A stretch of 64,000 bases of DNA from Bryopsis sp. KO-2023 (lineage: Eukaryota; Chlorophyta; Ulvophyceae; Bryopsidales; Bryopsidaceae): contig BSYQ01000012.1 in assembly GCA_030272585.1 (NCBI GenBank), positions 2,852,001 through 2,916,000 of the forward strand. Direction: 5' to 3'. A program made the translations under genes and the position numbers. Below the pieces are notes generated by a model. That model was given only the letters and a program-made list of their open reading frames with translations, searched no databases and had not been told where the DNA came from. Positions within the stretch are counted from its first letter, which is position 1, and every line of letters starts with the position of its first letter. Shown here piece after piece: positions 44,094-54,825 of the stretch.

Positions 44094-45418
44094 GATTCCG
44101 CCAGGGCGATACACGCAGCGGCGTGGAAAGCTATTTACGATACTGGCGCTCAGCGCAGAAAAGGTACAGAGGAGGGGACGACACCTGCTGCTCAAGAATA
44201 TCTGTTGGGTCGCATCTAGCTGGAAGGTGCTGGGTAGCTATGAGGAGAAAGTGTGAGAATTAATGTGAAACATCAGTAAAATGAAAGAAATTCAAATTTG
44301 GGAACCTTTGAGGGGAAATCGAGCATATTTTGGATCTCAGGTTCTCTTTTTGTTGTGTTGTTGTCTGCTGTGGAGTATGCTGTAGGGTGTATCCAGATAT
44401 GATGATCCCTAGTCATATAAACTGACTTTGAAGTTACTGAATGCCACCACTACCACTGAACCTTCCTCAAACTGAATTACTGAATTGACGAAGAGTCCAC
44501 TCCCTTTCCCACCCAACATCAGGAGAAAAAGAAAAAAAAAAGACAAGCTGCTGTGTGGTACTGAAGGAAACATTGGTGCAGAGATGTAGCTGGTTCACTA
44601 CGAGTGATACGGGTGTTTGCTTGACAACCGTGTATACTTTTGGTCAAGAGGTCGAGAATAAACCAGAAGCGAAGCCACGAACGTTCTAAATGGTTTTTAA
44701 GCGCAAGACTGCGGCGGCGGCCGATACACCTTGAGGCGATTCGACAATATCACTTCTATCGCTAGTTTTCTGTGATGCACAAAAAGCCCTCCGAAGCTCC
44801 TTCCATAAATAGTCCTCCGAAAACGTCAAGAGACCTTGTCGCCAACGACGTTGTGTTGAGGCGGCGGCGCCCCCTACCTTGTCGATGGGGTGGATTTCAG
44901 TGCATACGAGCGATATGAGATGACTGCTGTGATGCAAAATACATATGTACATATGTATGCATCGTGTTGCTGTTTCTTTAGTTTAGCTCTTTTTGCACCA
45001 GCACTTTTCTTCCTTTTCCTTCGTCTGGGGTAGACAGTGGTCCGCAGTACACCTCGTTCACCACTACATCTTATCAACTCCAAGAAAAGACCCAAGGGAA
45101 ACCCAGCAAAAACCCAGAGCGAGATTCATATTGTCATGAGTAGGCGTTTTTTTAGGCCACTGTCTGCGTGGTGGTGCTTGTGGAGGGAGCGGCGCCGTGT
45201 TTCCAAGTTGAGATTTCGTCCAATCCATGATCCATTTTCGCGACTCGATGCTTTTGCTAGTGTTCCTCACAAAATCCCGTTTTGATTTTTTCTGGGTTTT
45301 TTTTGAAGAGATTTACAAAAGCTGAAATAAAATAAAAAGCAAAAACTCAAAAAGGGGGTTAGAATTGGTTTCGCACCATGCATGTTTTTCTGGGTTTTTT
45401 GCAACAGACCTCGAGAGT
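44094..45418 (-). CDS. Possible small gene, unresolved (within 44686-45241)
   Basis: This interval lies between the ARIADNE start and the + strand gene at 45419. On the minus strand there are coding-looking pieces: a start at 45241 (MDHGLDEISTWKHGAAPS) and a final piece ending at 44686 (QRRWRQGLLTFSEDYLWK..., ending AAAAVLRLKTI). A middle piece near 45065-44990 is readable in all three frames, so I could not fix the splicing. No family is recognised. 44094-44680 looks like upstream sequence of the ARIADNE gene with no gene of its own. Confidence 0.25.
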
Positions 45419-46858
45419 ATGATGGCGGCGCTGCCATGGCTGTTGGCGGCAATTCTTATGAATTCATCAGCGTGGGTTCGTTCGGGGGCCGTCGATCGCT
45501 GGCCAAGTCGCGGATTGTTGGGGGAAAGAGTAAAACTTTCCCAAGATGCGCTCTCCGATCTGGGAGTTCCTCAAGGGGCTAAACTTCTCGCGCAGTTTCA
45601 GTCACATTGCCCAGATCCGGCACCGCTCGGAATCGAAACGAAGATCGCTCTGTCCTGCTCCAATATCAACAATTTCAGGAGGTGCATGGGGGTCGGTCCG
45701 AAAGCCCCGACGTTTGTCGGAAGGTGAATTTCGCGATGGATGCTGAAACCCAGAATTTCAATCCACAATTTATTTTTTTTCTTGCACTAGAAATTGCAGC
45801 ATCTTTCCCCCGACCGAACTTTGTATTGAGTTTCAGTTCCTGTTTGAAAATTCCTGTCAAAAAAAGCTACAGGACTATGTACATGTACAAAAGAAGCTTT
45901 TTCGTATCGGAATATTGCGATGGGTGATTTCCTCCCCATTGAATTTGATTTAATTTGGATTTTGAAATGGTTGCTTGTGTGTGGTGATAGAGGATGCAGA
46001 GGTCAAAGTTGCATTATGGATTTCGTCCCTGGCCCCGGAACGTGTTTCTTGACCAACCTAGGGGTGAATGTGAACCCCCATGATCCAGCCTTGAATTCCA
46101 CATGTGGAATTTTCAAGGAGGACAGCCACTGGATAGATCCAGTGCCAAAGCCAGGCTATGGATTGACTGGAAAAAGTAAGAACCCTTCACAGGATGGAAA
46201 AACGATGCAGGAACACACCAATTTCCCCTGAAATATTTTTTTGTTCCTCAATCGGAAGATTTTTTGAAATTGAGTTTCTGGTCTCAACCCCAATTCCGGG
46301 TCGAATCTTGATCCTAATAGAAAAAACATTTGAAGAATTTAAATGAACTAAATGCATGCACGAAAGCAAATGTACATTTCTATTTTTAATATCCAGAATG
46401 TTTTTCAGGGAACCTCACGTAAATATCACAAGAATGAATACATTGAATGTAGATCTTTCCAGAAAATATAAATACAATTTCTTTAAAATAGATAATTTTT
46501 TTTTTCTGTGTGCCCAGAATGCTTTTCGCCAGAGGACCCCGATTTGATCAGCACACACCTTTGGGTAGACTGCAAAAACGGAAAGCTTGGGGTGCTTCAC
46601 AAAATCATGAATTTTTCATCTTCAGCCATGATTATGCCAGAAAAGGATTTGTACACTTGCAAATATTCACCCATGTGCACCACCGATGGTAAACCGATTT
46701 GGAGGCTGGCATGCTACCTCCAGGAGGATATTGTCCCCATGACTGACATCGAGGGTCCCCCTGTGCATGTCAAGGGGATGAATGGAAGCTTCCCCTTGAA
46801 GCTGGCACAAAGCCTCCTTCTTCTGGCATTCATTTTGATTTGTAAATTTGTTGCTTAG
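45419..46858 (+). CDS. Family S member A: secreted Cys-rich protein with hydrophobic tail (3 exons, 276 aa)
   Basis: Exons 45419-45723, 45991-46175 and 46518-46858 keep frame. A signal peptide (MMAALPWLLAAILMNSSAW) precedes three modules, one per exon. Module 1 ends CMGVGPKAPTFVGR. Module 2 reads GCRGQSC...GVNVN...STCG...W. Module 3 has WVDC, YTCKYSPMC and LACY. The C-terminus is a short hydrophobic stretch (LAQSLLLLAFILICKFVA) after a small-residue region, as in GPI-anchor signals. There are about 15 cysteines and several N-x-S/T sites. I recognise no known domain. Two relatives lie at 54.8-56.4 and 58.3-59.5 kb. Likely a cell-surface protein (wall, scale or adhesion); that role is inference. 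Confidence 0.85.
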
Positions 46859-47774
46859 TAATGTCATCTTTTCATCTTTTTGAAAAAACTACAGTTGTCG
46901 GAGACCCCTCGAAGAAATAGGATGTGATTTTGAAAAAGAAATTGCAATTGTTTTGGCTTAGTTTTTTTTTTGCTCTGTTTCTTTGTTTCTCCTTTTAGAT
47001 TTGTGCTATTTGGTGGCATTATGAACAAGGTTAGATTCTTGTATTTAAAGCTTGAACTGGTGCTGCGTGTAAAGTTGAACCAATAAGGGGAGACAAGCAT
47101 ATCTACCCGTCTCAGTTTCTGGAGGCTAGAGAGTTTCTGAAATCTATGTGTGGGTTGCAATCCAATTGGGTATGGCAATGCTGCTGTGTCATGGATTTCT
47201 TGCTTCTCTCCACTGCACCCAATTGGGTTGCAAGTTGCAACCCAACTGAAGAATCAGAGGTGCCCCACGTTCCATTATCGTCTGCAATGATGACCCCAGA
47301 CAAATATCTTGCTTTGCAAAGCAAGAGGTTTCCTGACAAAGACCTCACAAAGACGACAATCGTTTTTGGGTAAGAAAGAACGACGTAGTACTTTGTGAAG
47401 CACCCCCGCAAACAAACCAAACTCCAAAATAACACCATGGACGGAAATCTCACGAACTTGGGCACAGTCTGGCTAGACTACAGGTGTGAGCGAAGATCAG
47501 TAGACTCATCCAAGTGTACTTACAAAATTACTAGTAACTAATTTGTTAGACTCACAAGGTGTAAAGTGATTGACTATTGATAACCATAATGATTACACTG
47601 TTGCCTGAGAAAACTATTCGTAGTGAGCAACAGTTGCTTTCCCATCATGCGTGTGCGTGGCGTTTGGAGTGTTTGCAGTATAAGAAGCATAGTCTCGAGA
47701 GGAATGGTGAACCAAACCAACTCGCTTCTTTCTTTTACAGTTTCGTATCGGTTTTTGGAAAGCTTCCGCAGACC
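46859..47774. other. Intergenic region with an inverted repeat
   Basis: No gene seen. At about 47151-47258 the block TTGCAA.CCAATTGGG occurs first direct and then inverted around a loop of about 60 bp, with a further small palindrome GGGTTGCAAGTTGCAACCC. Confidence 0.5.
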
Positions 47775-48935
47775 ATGATGAAATCGGCTCTTTGTATCGC
47801 TCTGGTGGCCCTCCTGTGTGGTGCGTAGCCAATGATGGATCAACTCTGTAAGAAGGTCTGGGCTGTTTGAATGCGATGATCAACTTCCCCAAAACTTGTG
47901 CAGGAAGCGCGATTGCGGTGGACTGCCCCGGTGCCGCCGATCCCAGCTGCAATGCTTTCGCTACGCTGCAAATTTTCGTGACGGCTGGTAACTGCAATGG
48001 CCAAGCCGGCGCCGATTGCGAGGTGATGCTCCTTGTGACGCTATGTACTTTAGTCGATGTTCATCCTAAGTGGGCGATTGACTTCACTTAATTTTTTCCC
48101 TCAAAGGCGGTGTCCAGCTCTCAGAGCAAGTTCAAGGAGGCGTTCGACGAGTGGTGGGGCGAGGGGAAGGACGCCGCTTGCAAGGGTGGAAAGGCCGAGG
48201 CAGCCGCCACCGCAGTCGCAACCGCGATCGCCGAAGTTTGGTCGAACGCCGCCGCCAAGGTTTCGTGCGACGGCAGGGGCTTCGCATGCGGCTGGTCCGC
48301 CTCTGGTGGTAACACCTTCGCACTGAGTTTCGCCGAAGCACTCGCTCAGGCCGCGGCCGAAGCTTTGGATGGGGATGCCGCCAGTGCCTTCTGCTACGCC
48401 GATGTCCGCGCCGTGTCCGTTGCGCTTGCCGAGGCGGCGGCGTCTGCACAGTCGGACGTGTGCGTGAACAACTCGGGGACGAAGGAAGACTTCGAGAGCT
48501 CCTACGTGAAGGCCGTCAGCCAAGCCATCGCCAGTGCATTCGCAACGGCATCTGCTAGAGCGTGCAACAGTGAGTCCCCACCCTGGAAGAACTCAGCGAC
48601 TTGATTTGTTCGACACACTGTTTTCCAGATACTGAAACGTCTTTTTTGAAACCTTCAAAACAGAGGGGGACGCCGTGGTCGCGGAGAGTCTGTGCACGGG
48701 TGACGCCACCTCCGAAACCAAAGACAAAGTCATCAAAAGCGGGGACGCCTGTGGCGGCGCCAGTCAGCTCATCGCTTGCTCAGGACCTGGCAAAGCCCTG
48801 TGCTGCGCTTCCGATTTCAACAGGAGTTTCTGCCGGTGCGAAAACTGCGTCGGTCCCTGGGTGAAGAAGGAACCGACAGAGGACGGCAAGAAAGTCTTCG
48901 AGAACAAAAGCAACCAGAAATGCTTCTGTAACTAA
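47775..48935 (+). CDS. Secreted alanine-rich, cysteine-framed protein (4 exons, 299 aa)
   Basis: Exons 47775-47820, 47904-48022, 48107-48569 and 48664-48935 keep frame. A signal peptide (MMKSALCIALVALLCG) is encoded by exon 1, and the phase-1 intron after it matches the partial gene at 63783. Exon 2 gives a short Cys module (VDCPG...CNAF...GNCNGQ). Exon 3 encodes about 154 residues of Ala/Ser/Glu-rich amphipathic helix (AEAAATAVATAIAEVW, AEALAQAAAEALDGDAAS, VSQAIASAFATASARAC) with cysteines at the helix ends. Exon 4 encodes a compact Cys-rich C-terminus (SLCTGDATS, ALCCASDF, CRCENC, ending KCFCN). The helices recall the alanine-rich parts of silk-like proteins, but no family is claimed. Likely an extracellular structural or scale/matrix protein. 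GC-rich coding contrasts with the AT-rich flanks. Confidence 0.85.
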
Positions 48936-49994
48936 AAAAAGATATCTTCTCAACTTTTCAACCATAAGAGTCGCTCACAGTTTTCCCCATGTATGGAGTG
49001 GCTTTCATTTGATTTTTTGTGAACTGCATTTGGTAAACTTTTAGACACTTGCTTTTTTCCTTCGATTTTATTTGTTCTGGAGGTGTTTTTGTGCAATGGT
49101 GAGGCAATTTTAAGCAGTTGTAACGTTATGATAGTATCACTTCGTGCAATATCCATGTACTCTTTCAAAATAGGGTAACCTACTGGAAGGAAACCAATTA
49201 ACACCATGAAAGTATTGGTAGAGGGTTCATTTTTTACCCACAACAAAAGTGGCGATCATCCAATGCGATCATTCATTCTTTGCACGTTTGTTTGATTGTT
49301 TGATCATTCAATGCGAAAAAAAAATGTTGTACTGCATGAAAGACAGGGGCGGCTAACGTGTTGGTTCCCCTTGTATTTAGTTTCCCCCACACCACTCTCA
49401 GTTCTAAGCCGAACAGTAAGCTTCACAGGGAAAAAAAAAAGTGAACTCAGCACTTCCCCCCACCCCCTTTTCTTCTTGACTGAACAAATGGACTCCAGGT
49501 TGTACAGGTTCGGAACCTGTACATTGTGAGCTCGGCTGCTGGCAGTTGTGGTGAACTGGATGGGTCGATGGTGCGACTTTGTTGCGAGTGCTCACGTCCA
49601 CGAGACGGGCGAGCACCAGCGGCTGCTCTGGATTTGGGTTGCCGTGGCTTGTGTTGGGGTCTGTATTTGCGCTGATGGGCAACCGTGTGATGCTTCCTGA
49701 CTGTTTCGTTGTTTTTCGAGCCAGCAAGAACGCGCTCGAAACGACCCGATCACGACGAGTTCAGTGTTCGCGAACATCAATAACAACGATCGTTGTTATT
49801 TTCACGGTTCAACAAATTCGTTCGAACGTCAAGCATGCGAAACATGGTGATGTGACATTGACTTGGAGAAAGTCCCACGGTTTAACAAAATGTAAAGCAC
49901 AACAAACGTTTTACTCAAGAAAGGATTACACGAAATTCTTAAAATCACAATTCTCTCACCGACAAGGGTTCATCCCCAAGTCGTGAGTTCCGAC
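48936..49994. other. Intergenic region
   Basis: No supported gene. The longest ORFs (for example 49579-49986 +) have no recognisable features and mixed composition. Confidence 0.45.
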
Positions 49995-50282
49995 GTCCGG
50001 GTAGCCTAGTGCCCCGGATTAGCGCCCACCTATGCTAGGGGGAGGTGTTGGGCTCGCGGTCTTGGACGAAACCCGAGTCGGGCCAATCCTCGAGTTGGCA
50101 TCCACTCGAGCTCTCTTGGGCTCGGGAAACCCTCGGCGCGTTGCCGTCGAGGGATTGGATAGCCTTTTCTGGAGAGGCGGAGAGTTCCGAGAGTTTTCCC
50201 TTCGGGGTTCTCTCGTTAAAAAAAAAGGCACTTTGTTATCGGAACAAATTTAGAGGTTCGAATCCTCTAATTGCCTTATTTT
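49995..50282 (+). ncRNA. Candidate structured non-coding RNA with tRNA-like 3' end
   Basis: A GC-rich island in AT-rich DNA with many strong hairpins: TCCGGG/CCCGGA at 49996-50018, CGAGC/GCTCG near 50107-50124, CCCTCG/CGAGGG near 50129-50153, and a stem capped by a CCC-TTCG-GGG tetraloop near 50188-50213. The loop of the first hairpin reads TAGCCTAGTGC, an A-box-like sequence. Near the 3' end a perfect tRNA T arm (AGAGG-TTCGAAT-CCTCT, 50252-50268) contains a B box. GGCACTT at 50227 pairs at six of seven positions with AATTGCC at 50269. T-rich runs follow from 50279, as in pol III termination. It has no long ORF with family signal. It could be a pol III RNA, a SINE-like unit, or an inserted organelle fragment. 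Confidence 0.4.
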
Positions 50283-51288
50283 TTTTATTTTTTTATTTTT
50301 TTCAATGTAATCTCTTTTAAGTTTAATTAAAATAAAAATACAATTAAAGCCTAAAAAAAACACTATAAGAATAATGTTAATTTAAGATAAAATATAAGAT
50401 ACATGCAAAAAAGAAAATGTGATATAGAAAAAACTAAAAAAAGTAAGAAAAAATGGCTTTGCGAAATGATCCTCTTTTATCGACAAAAGAGGTAGGCTAA
50501 AATAATTTCGAATGGACAAATCGCTACACCCATTATTCGAGGTGAATGGACTTCGTGATCGAATGCAACTCTATTTCTTTCCGTGTCCAGCGTGATTGGT
50601 TCATCGCGCTCGTTCGTTTCGTCAGTCACACATTGTACTAACGAGAACGTCCCTTGCTGCACCTCGTTCAAAGGTTAAAAAAAAAACAAGGAACCTCGTT
50701 CGTTTTTGTTAAAAGAAAAAAAATAGGCTGCTCAAGGATGCCACCACCACAGTCGCATTTTTTTCTTCTTGTTTTGATGAGTGTGTTTCTTGCCAGATCC
50801 AAATGCAACTGCTGAACCTGAAAAAGAAACTTTTTTTCTTCTCGTTGATCGGAATGCCTTTTTTTGCTACCTATGATAGCTTGGTCGCAGAAATATTTTG
50901 AAGCGAAAGGTGCCCCTTGGTACTGGCGATGCTGTTGTTGAGAAAACGTGGAGGCCAAGTGGCATGCAGGGCAATTGCTCTTGTCAATTTGCGTGTTCGA
51001 GTTTTCGTGCCTGTTTTGTTTGCTGTTGATTCGAACTGTTATCGATTTCTCTGCTCCTTGTTGAGCACCCCGTTTTTCAGCCAAGCAGGCTTCTGGTCAT
51101 TGATCTCAAAATGAGCGAAAACTGGCAAAAAAAAATCCATCGAGAAGGTTATGACAGAAACAGTGGCTACATAAAGACGTCGAGCCAAATGTCGAACTAC
51201 GCTTGCCTTGCGTTCCTCATATACGCGAACGGAGAAAAGGAAGTCTCGGAGCTCTTCAACCCGGCGAAATAAGTTCTGTGCACAGAGG
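50283..51288. other. Intergenic region
   Basis: AT-rich with A and T runs up to about 50470, then mixed. A 54-codon ORF (51110-51274 +, starting MSENWQKKIHREGYD) has no support beyond being open. Confidence 0.4.
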
Positions 51289-52462
51289 ATGGAACTTCGC
51301 GTTCGCAGAAATAGGAGAAGACCATCCATGGCGGCGATGCGGGGTAAGATTAAGTCCTCCAACGATATGTAACCGTAAGCACTCAGCGACGGGGGTGGGG
51401 GGGCATTTTTTTCCCGTCCCGTCGCAGTGAGAGTCCTTTGTTGATAAGGGAATGTGTGATCGGAATGCACGTTGGCCATTGCTCGACAACGAGAGAACCG
51501 CCACCTTGACGTCCAAGTTGTGACGCGTTTGACGTCCCACTGTGATGAAATTCATCTTTGATCGCCCAGCCAACACTCTTTCCAGGGAACTCTCTGTGAT
51601 ACACTGAACAAACAATACATGAATTGACTGACTCAAGAGAAATTTGGCTGAAAGAAGGGTTGCTTGGTTGGCGAAAGGACGGTGTGAAACTGCCTTTTTT
51701 TGTGCATTCAGACTGGTTCGAGTCCTACGACGCACGGGAAAGGACCTTCATCTTCACCAACGATATCACTGGGGCCGTCAGGCGCTCCCCCCCAACGCAA
51801 TCGACCCACCGTGTCATCAGATACGGCACGGGTTCGGAGGGGTTGATGCCCTACTGGCTCCCTGCCCAGCTCACCAGCAGAAGATACCCCATCGCATGAC
51901 AAAATCCCGAACATCAAGAAGAAATCGACGATTGCGTCTTGCTGGGAGATATCCAGAGCTTATGTGGTTGTGTCCTCGGTGGCTTGTTCGTTAGTAGGCA
52001 TGGAAGGGGCCATCGTGTTCAATCGTTGTTGAAACAGGGAGGAGGGAGAGGCAGGAGATCGAGTGTCGTCGAATTTTCGATTGTTGTTGAAGCAGGGCCG
52101 ACAGCATCGTATCCATCAAGGACAACGCGGTGCCTGACCTCCAACACCTCTGCCCGGAGAGACTCGTGGTGCAGAACTTTCTTCAGCACCTGAAGGGGCA
52201 GGTCTTGGAGGATGGGCCGGTGTTGCCTAGCTGGGGCACATCGCACCATGGCGACGAGCCAGTGGGAGAAACCTGCTTGTCCCGCGCGTCCAGTCTGGCC
52301 ACCATAGGCGATCGGGTCGAGGTGGCTCCACATGACGTCTGCACGAGCGTCGTGGATCTGGCACCCCGCCGACCGGGGAAGGGGAGACGTGTGGCTCGGT
52401 TGCTGGGAGCTGGAGCTGTGGCGGCTTGCTGCGTGTGGGTTGTGCGAAGGCTCAGGAGATAG
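51289..52462 (+). CDS. Possible tail-anchored protein gene (exons tentative)
   Basis: The best-supported part is the last exon, 52096-52462, open from an acceptor (TTGTTGAAGCAG) to a TAG. It encodes about 122 residues (PDLQHLCPERLVVQNFLQH..., RVEVAPHDVCTSVVDLAP) ending in a basic stretch, a hydrophobic segment (ARLLGAGAVAACCVWVV) and RRLRR, which is a tail-anchor pattern for ER or mitochondrial outer membrane. Upstream, 51289-51343 (ATG, then GTAAG donor) joins in phase to 51712-about 51841 (WFESYDARERTFIFTNDITG), which looks like a WW-type fold with parts missing. The donor of that middle exon is a guess. No family is recognised. Confidence 0.4.
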
Positions 52463-54825
52463 AGTTCCCCACCATCGTCACTGGGTTTTTTTTCCTGCTT
52501 TTTTCCCAGTATGCTGTGAACGATATGGAGGTTTTTAGGAAGACAAATAGGTTTTATTCAGTGCTGAACGCTTTGCTTCCTGACGCGAACTAACAAACAA
52601 CCAACGTCTCGAAATAACAAGTATGTGGCCAGGAAAATAAAATCAATGTACAGATCTTCACTATTATGGTCGAACCGAATGCTACCGTCTACTTTTCGGT
52701 TTTTTCCTGAAACTGAGTGGCTCTTACTCCCTTAGGATCGGTTTTTCTCCTTCCCAATGTAAGCAGACTGATTTGATTTTGATTAAGTGTTAACGTTCCC
52801 TTAATGTTCGAATCTTCGTTTGAACAGTTCCATGGAAACAATTGCCATTTTTATCAGAATTCAGGTGACATCTAAGACTTTTTTTTTTTCTCTGTTTCTT
52901 TACCCAACGTCACAGAAGGAGAATAACATAACAAAATTACACGCGAAGAAGCCACCCAGCTATGTTATGTTAGAAGGAGAATGAATGTTTAAATTGAGAA
53001 AAAAAGTACAGTCCAAGTCCAAAATTTTACAAAACCACTTCCTTTCTCATTTTCTTCCTTTATGGAAACTTTTCCCTACGAGTTTTTATTCTCGCCGTTT
53101 CAAAAAAGGTTGTTTTGACTGATGAGGGAGATCTTGGGCACTTCCTTTATATTTTTAGCTACACAAAAAACCATAAAAAGACACTACCCGCAGAGTAGAT
53201 ATTCATAGTCAGACACTCCAAAGGTGGCTTGGTTTTCAAAGATAGTACTCATATTACTTTTAGATATTTTGGAAATTTTGATAGTTTTAATTTTGATTTC
53301 CCCCTACATCTTACTCTGCACTATCTTACTCTGCACTGAGACCCTTTTTAGTTCTTCGACCCAGCAGACAGACATATGGCCTTTTTTTTATTTTAGGGGC
53401 ATTTGCTTTTGCAGAAGCGAATTAAACATTGACTCATGCAAGAAGGAAATTGGATCCACTGCCAATAAAAAGCATATATATATATATAACTTTTTACAGT
53501 CAGTGAAAAAAGAACACAGCAGTGCACTGTGAAAGTCCAATTGATTTTTACAAAAAGGGTTCCCAGGTTGGTTGGAATCAAATCCGTCAAACATGAAGTT
53601 CTTCTCCTGGGCAAAAAATTATTGAGTGGCTTTTAAAAGGCCCCAAAATATCAAAAAATGGTCCATATGAGTTTTAATCGAACAAAAATCATATGAAAAA
53701 AAAACACAAACAAAGTTAAGAAGAAGAATATACAAAAACATTAAAAAAACCAAGCTAATGAAATAGCTGATTGATGTGAATAGAAAACAAATATGCAACA
53801 TATATCCCACATAGAAAATCAAATATTCAACAAACCAAGCTTTCCTGGCCTCGAAAGTGACTCACCCATTTTCCCTCTAATCAAATGGATTTTTTATTTT
53901 CTTGGTAGTCCCGAAAATTGAAAGATTTTACACACTGGGTAAAAACAGGTGCAGCCCAAGTGCAGCCCTTCCCAACTCTCTGTGTGTTAAATCTGCTTTT
54001 TTTACCTTTTAACCCTTGCACGTTCTTAATAACAAATTTACTTACCCCCCCTCGCCCCCCCCCCAAAAAAAAAGAAAAAAAGAAAAGCACTCGGTACATC
54101 GTCGACCCCTTGCATCCTTGCACTAGCAATTTCTATTTAAAAAAAAACAATAGATAGTTTTAATGTATTTTTAATTTTTAATTATGTAGTTCCCCTCCCC
54201 CACCCCACCCTGGTGAAGGTTTTTACTAATCCACACAATGAAAAAGTTCAAAAGTGTATAAATATAAGTGAAATTCTTTTCGAAATTTCTCGGCGTATCC
54301 AATATTGATTTCATGTTTTTCATGTTTTTTTTTATTTAAGCCTACTGCTGGAAAAATAGGGGCTTGGTTTTCTGAAGAGAGGTCAATCCTTCCCAGAAAT
54401 ATATATATCGCCTTTTTTTAAAACAAAAAAAGTATTCCTTTTCAACTGCAGGAAGATCATTTTTCTTTTTTTTTCTGCAAAACCAATAGATCAAATATCG
54501 AGAGATTCAAAACACTTCATGAGATGCATATTGTAACGATTTTTTTTCTTCTTTTGCTTCTGTTTTATTGCACAAAAAACTCTAGCTGTGAAAAATCATA
54601 TGATGTGGTGTTACGAACCCCTTGAATTCCCCACCCCAATGCCGAAAATGGCACAAAACCTAATAAATATATATATTTTTAATCTAATAATATAGGTATG
54701 TGTTTCTTCCTTCACCTGTTTTTTGTTAGTCATCAAAATTCGATTCATATATCCAATAACCAAAAAAACGAAAAAAAAAGAAAAAAAGACGCCCAGTGCT
54801 TCCCCGCAAAAACACACAGAAATAT
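52463..54825. other. 2.4-kb AT-rich intergenic region
   Basis: No supported gene. It contains many A/T homopolymers, a (TA)n tract near 53475 and short C runs near 54055. It includes the 3' flank of the minus-strand family S member B. Confidence 0.5.

Noticed and set aside
49579-49986. 135-aa + strand ORF
   Set aside because: No signal, domain or splice context, and mixed composition running into the GC-rich structured island.
51039-51479. 146-aa minus-strand ORF
   Set aside because: It starts in homopolymers and overlaps a more plausible + strand exon with a GTAAG donor. Kept only as a possibility, not annotated.
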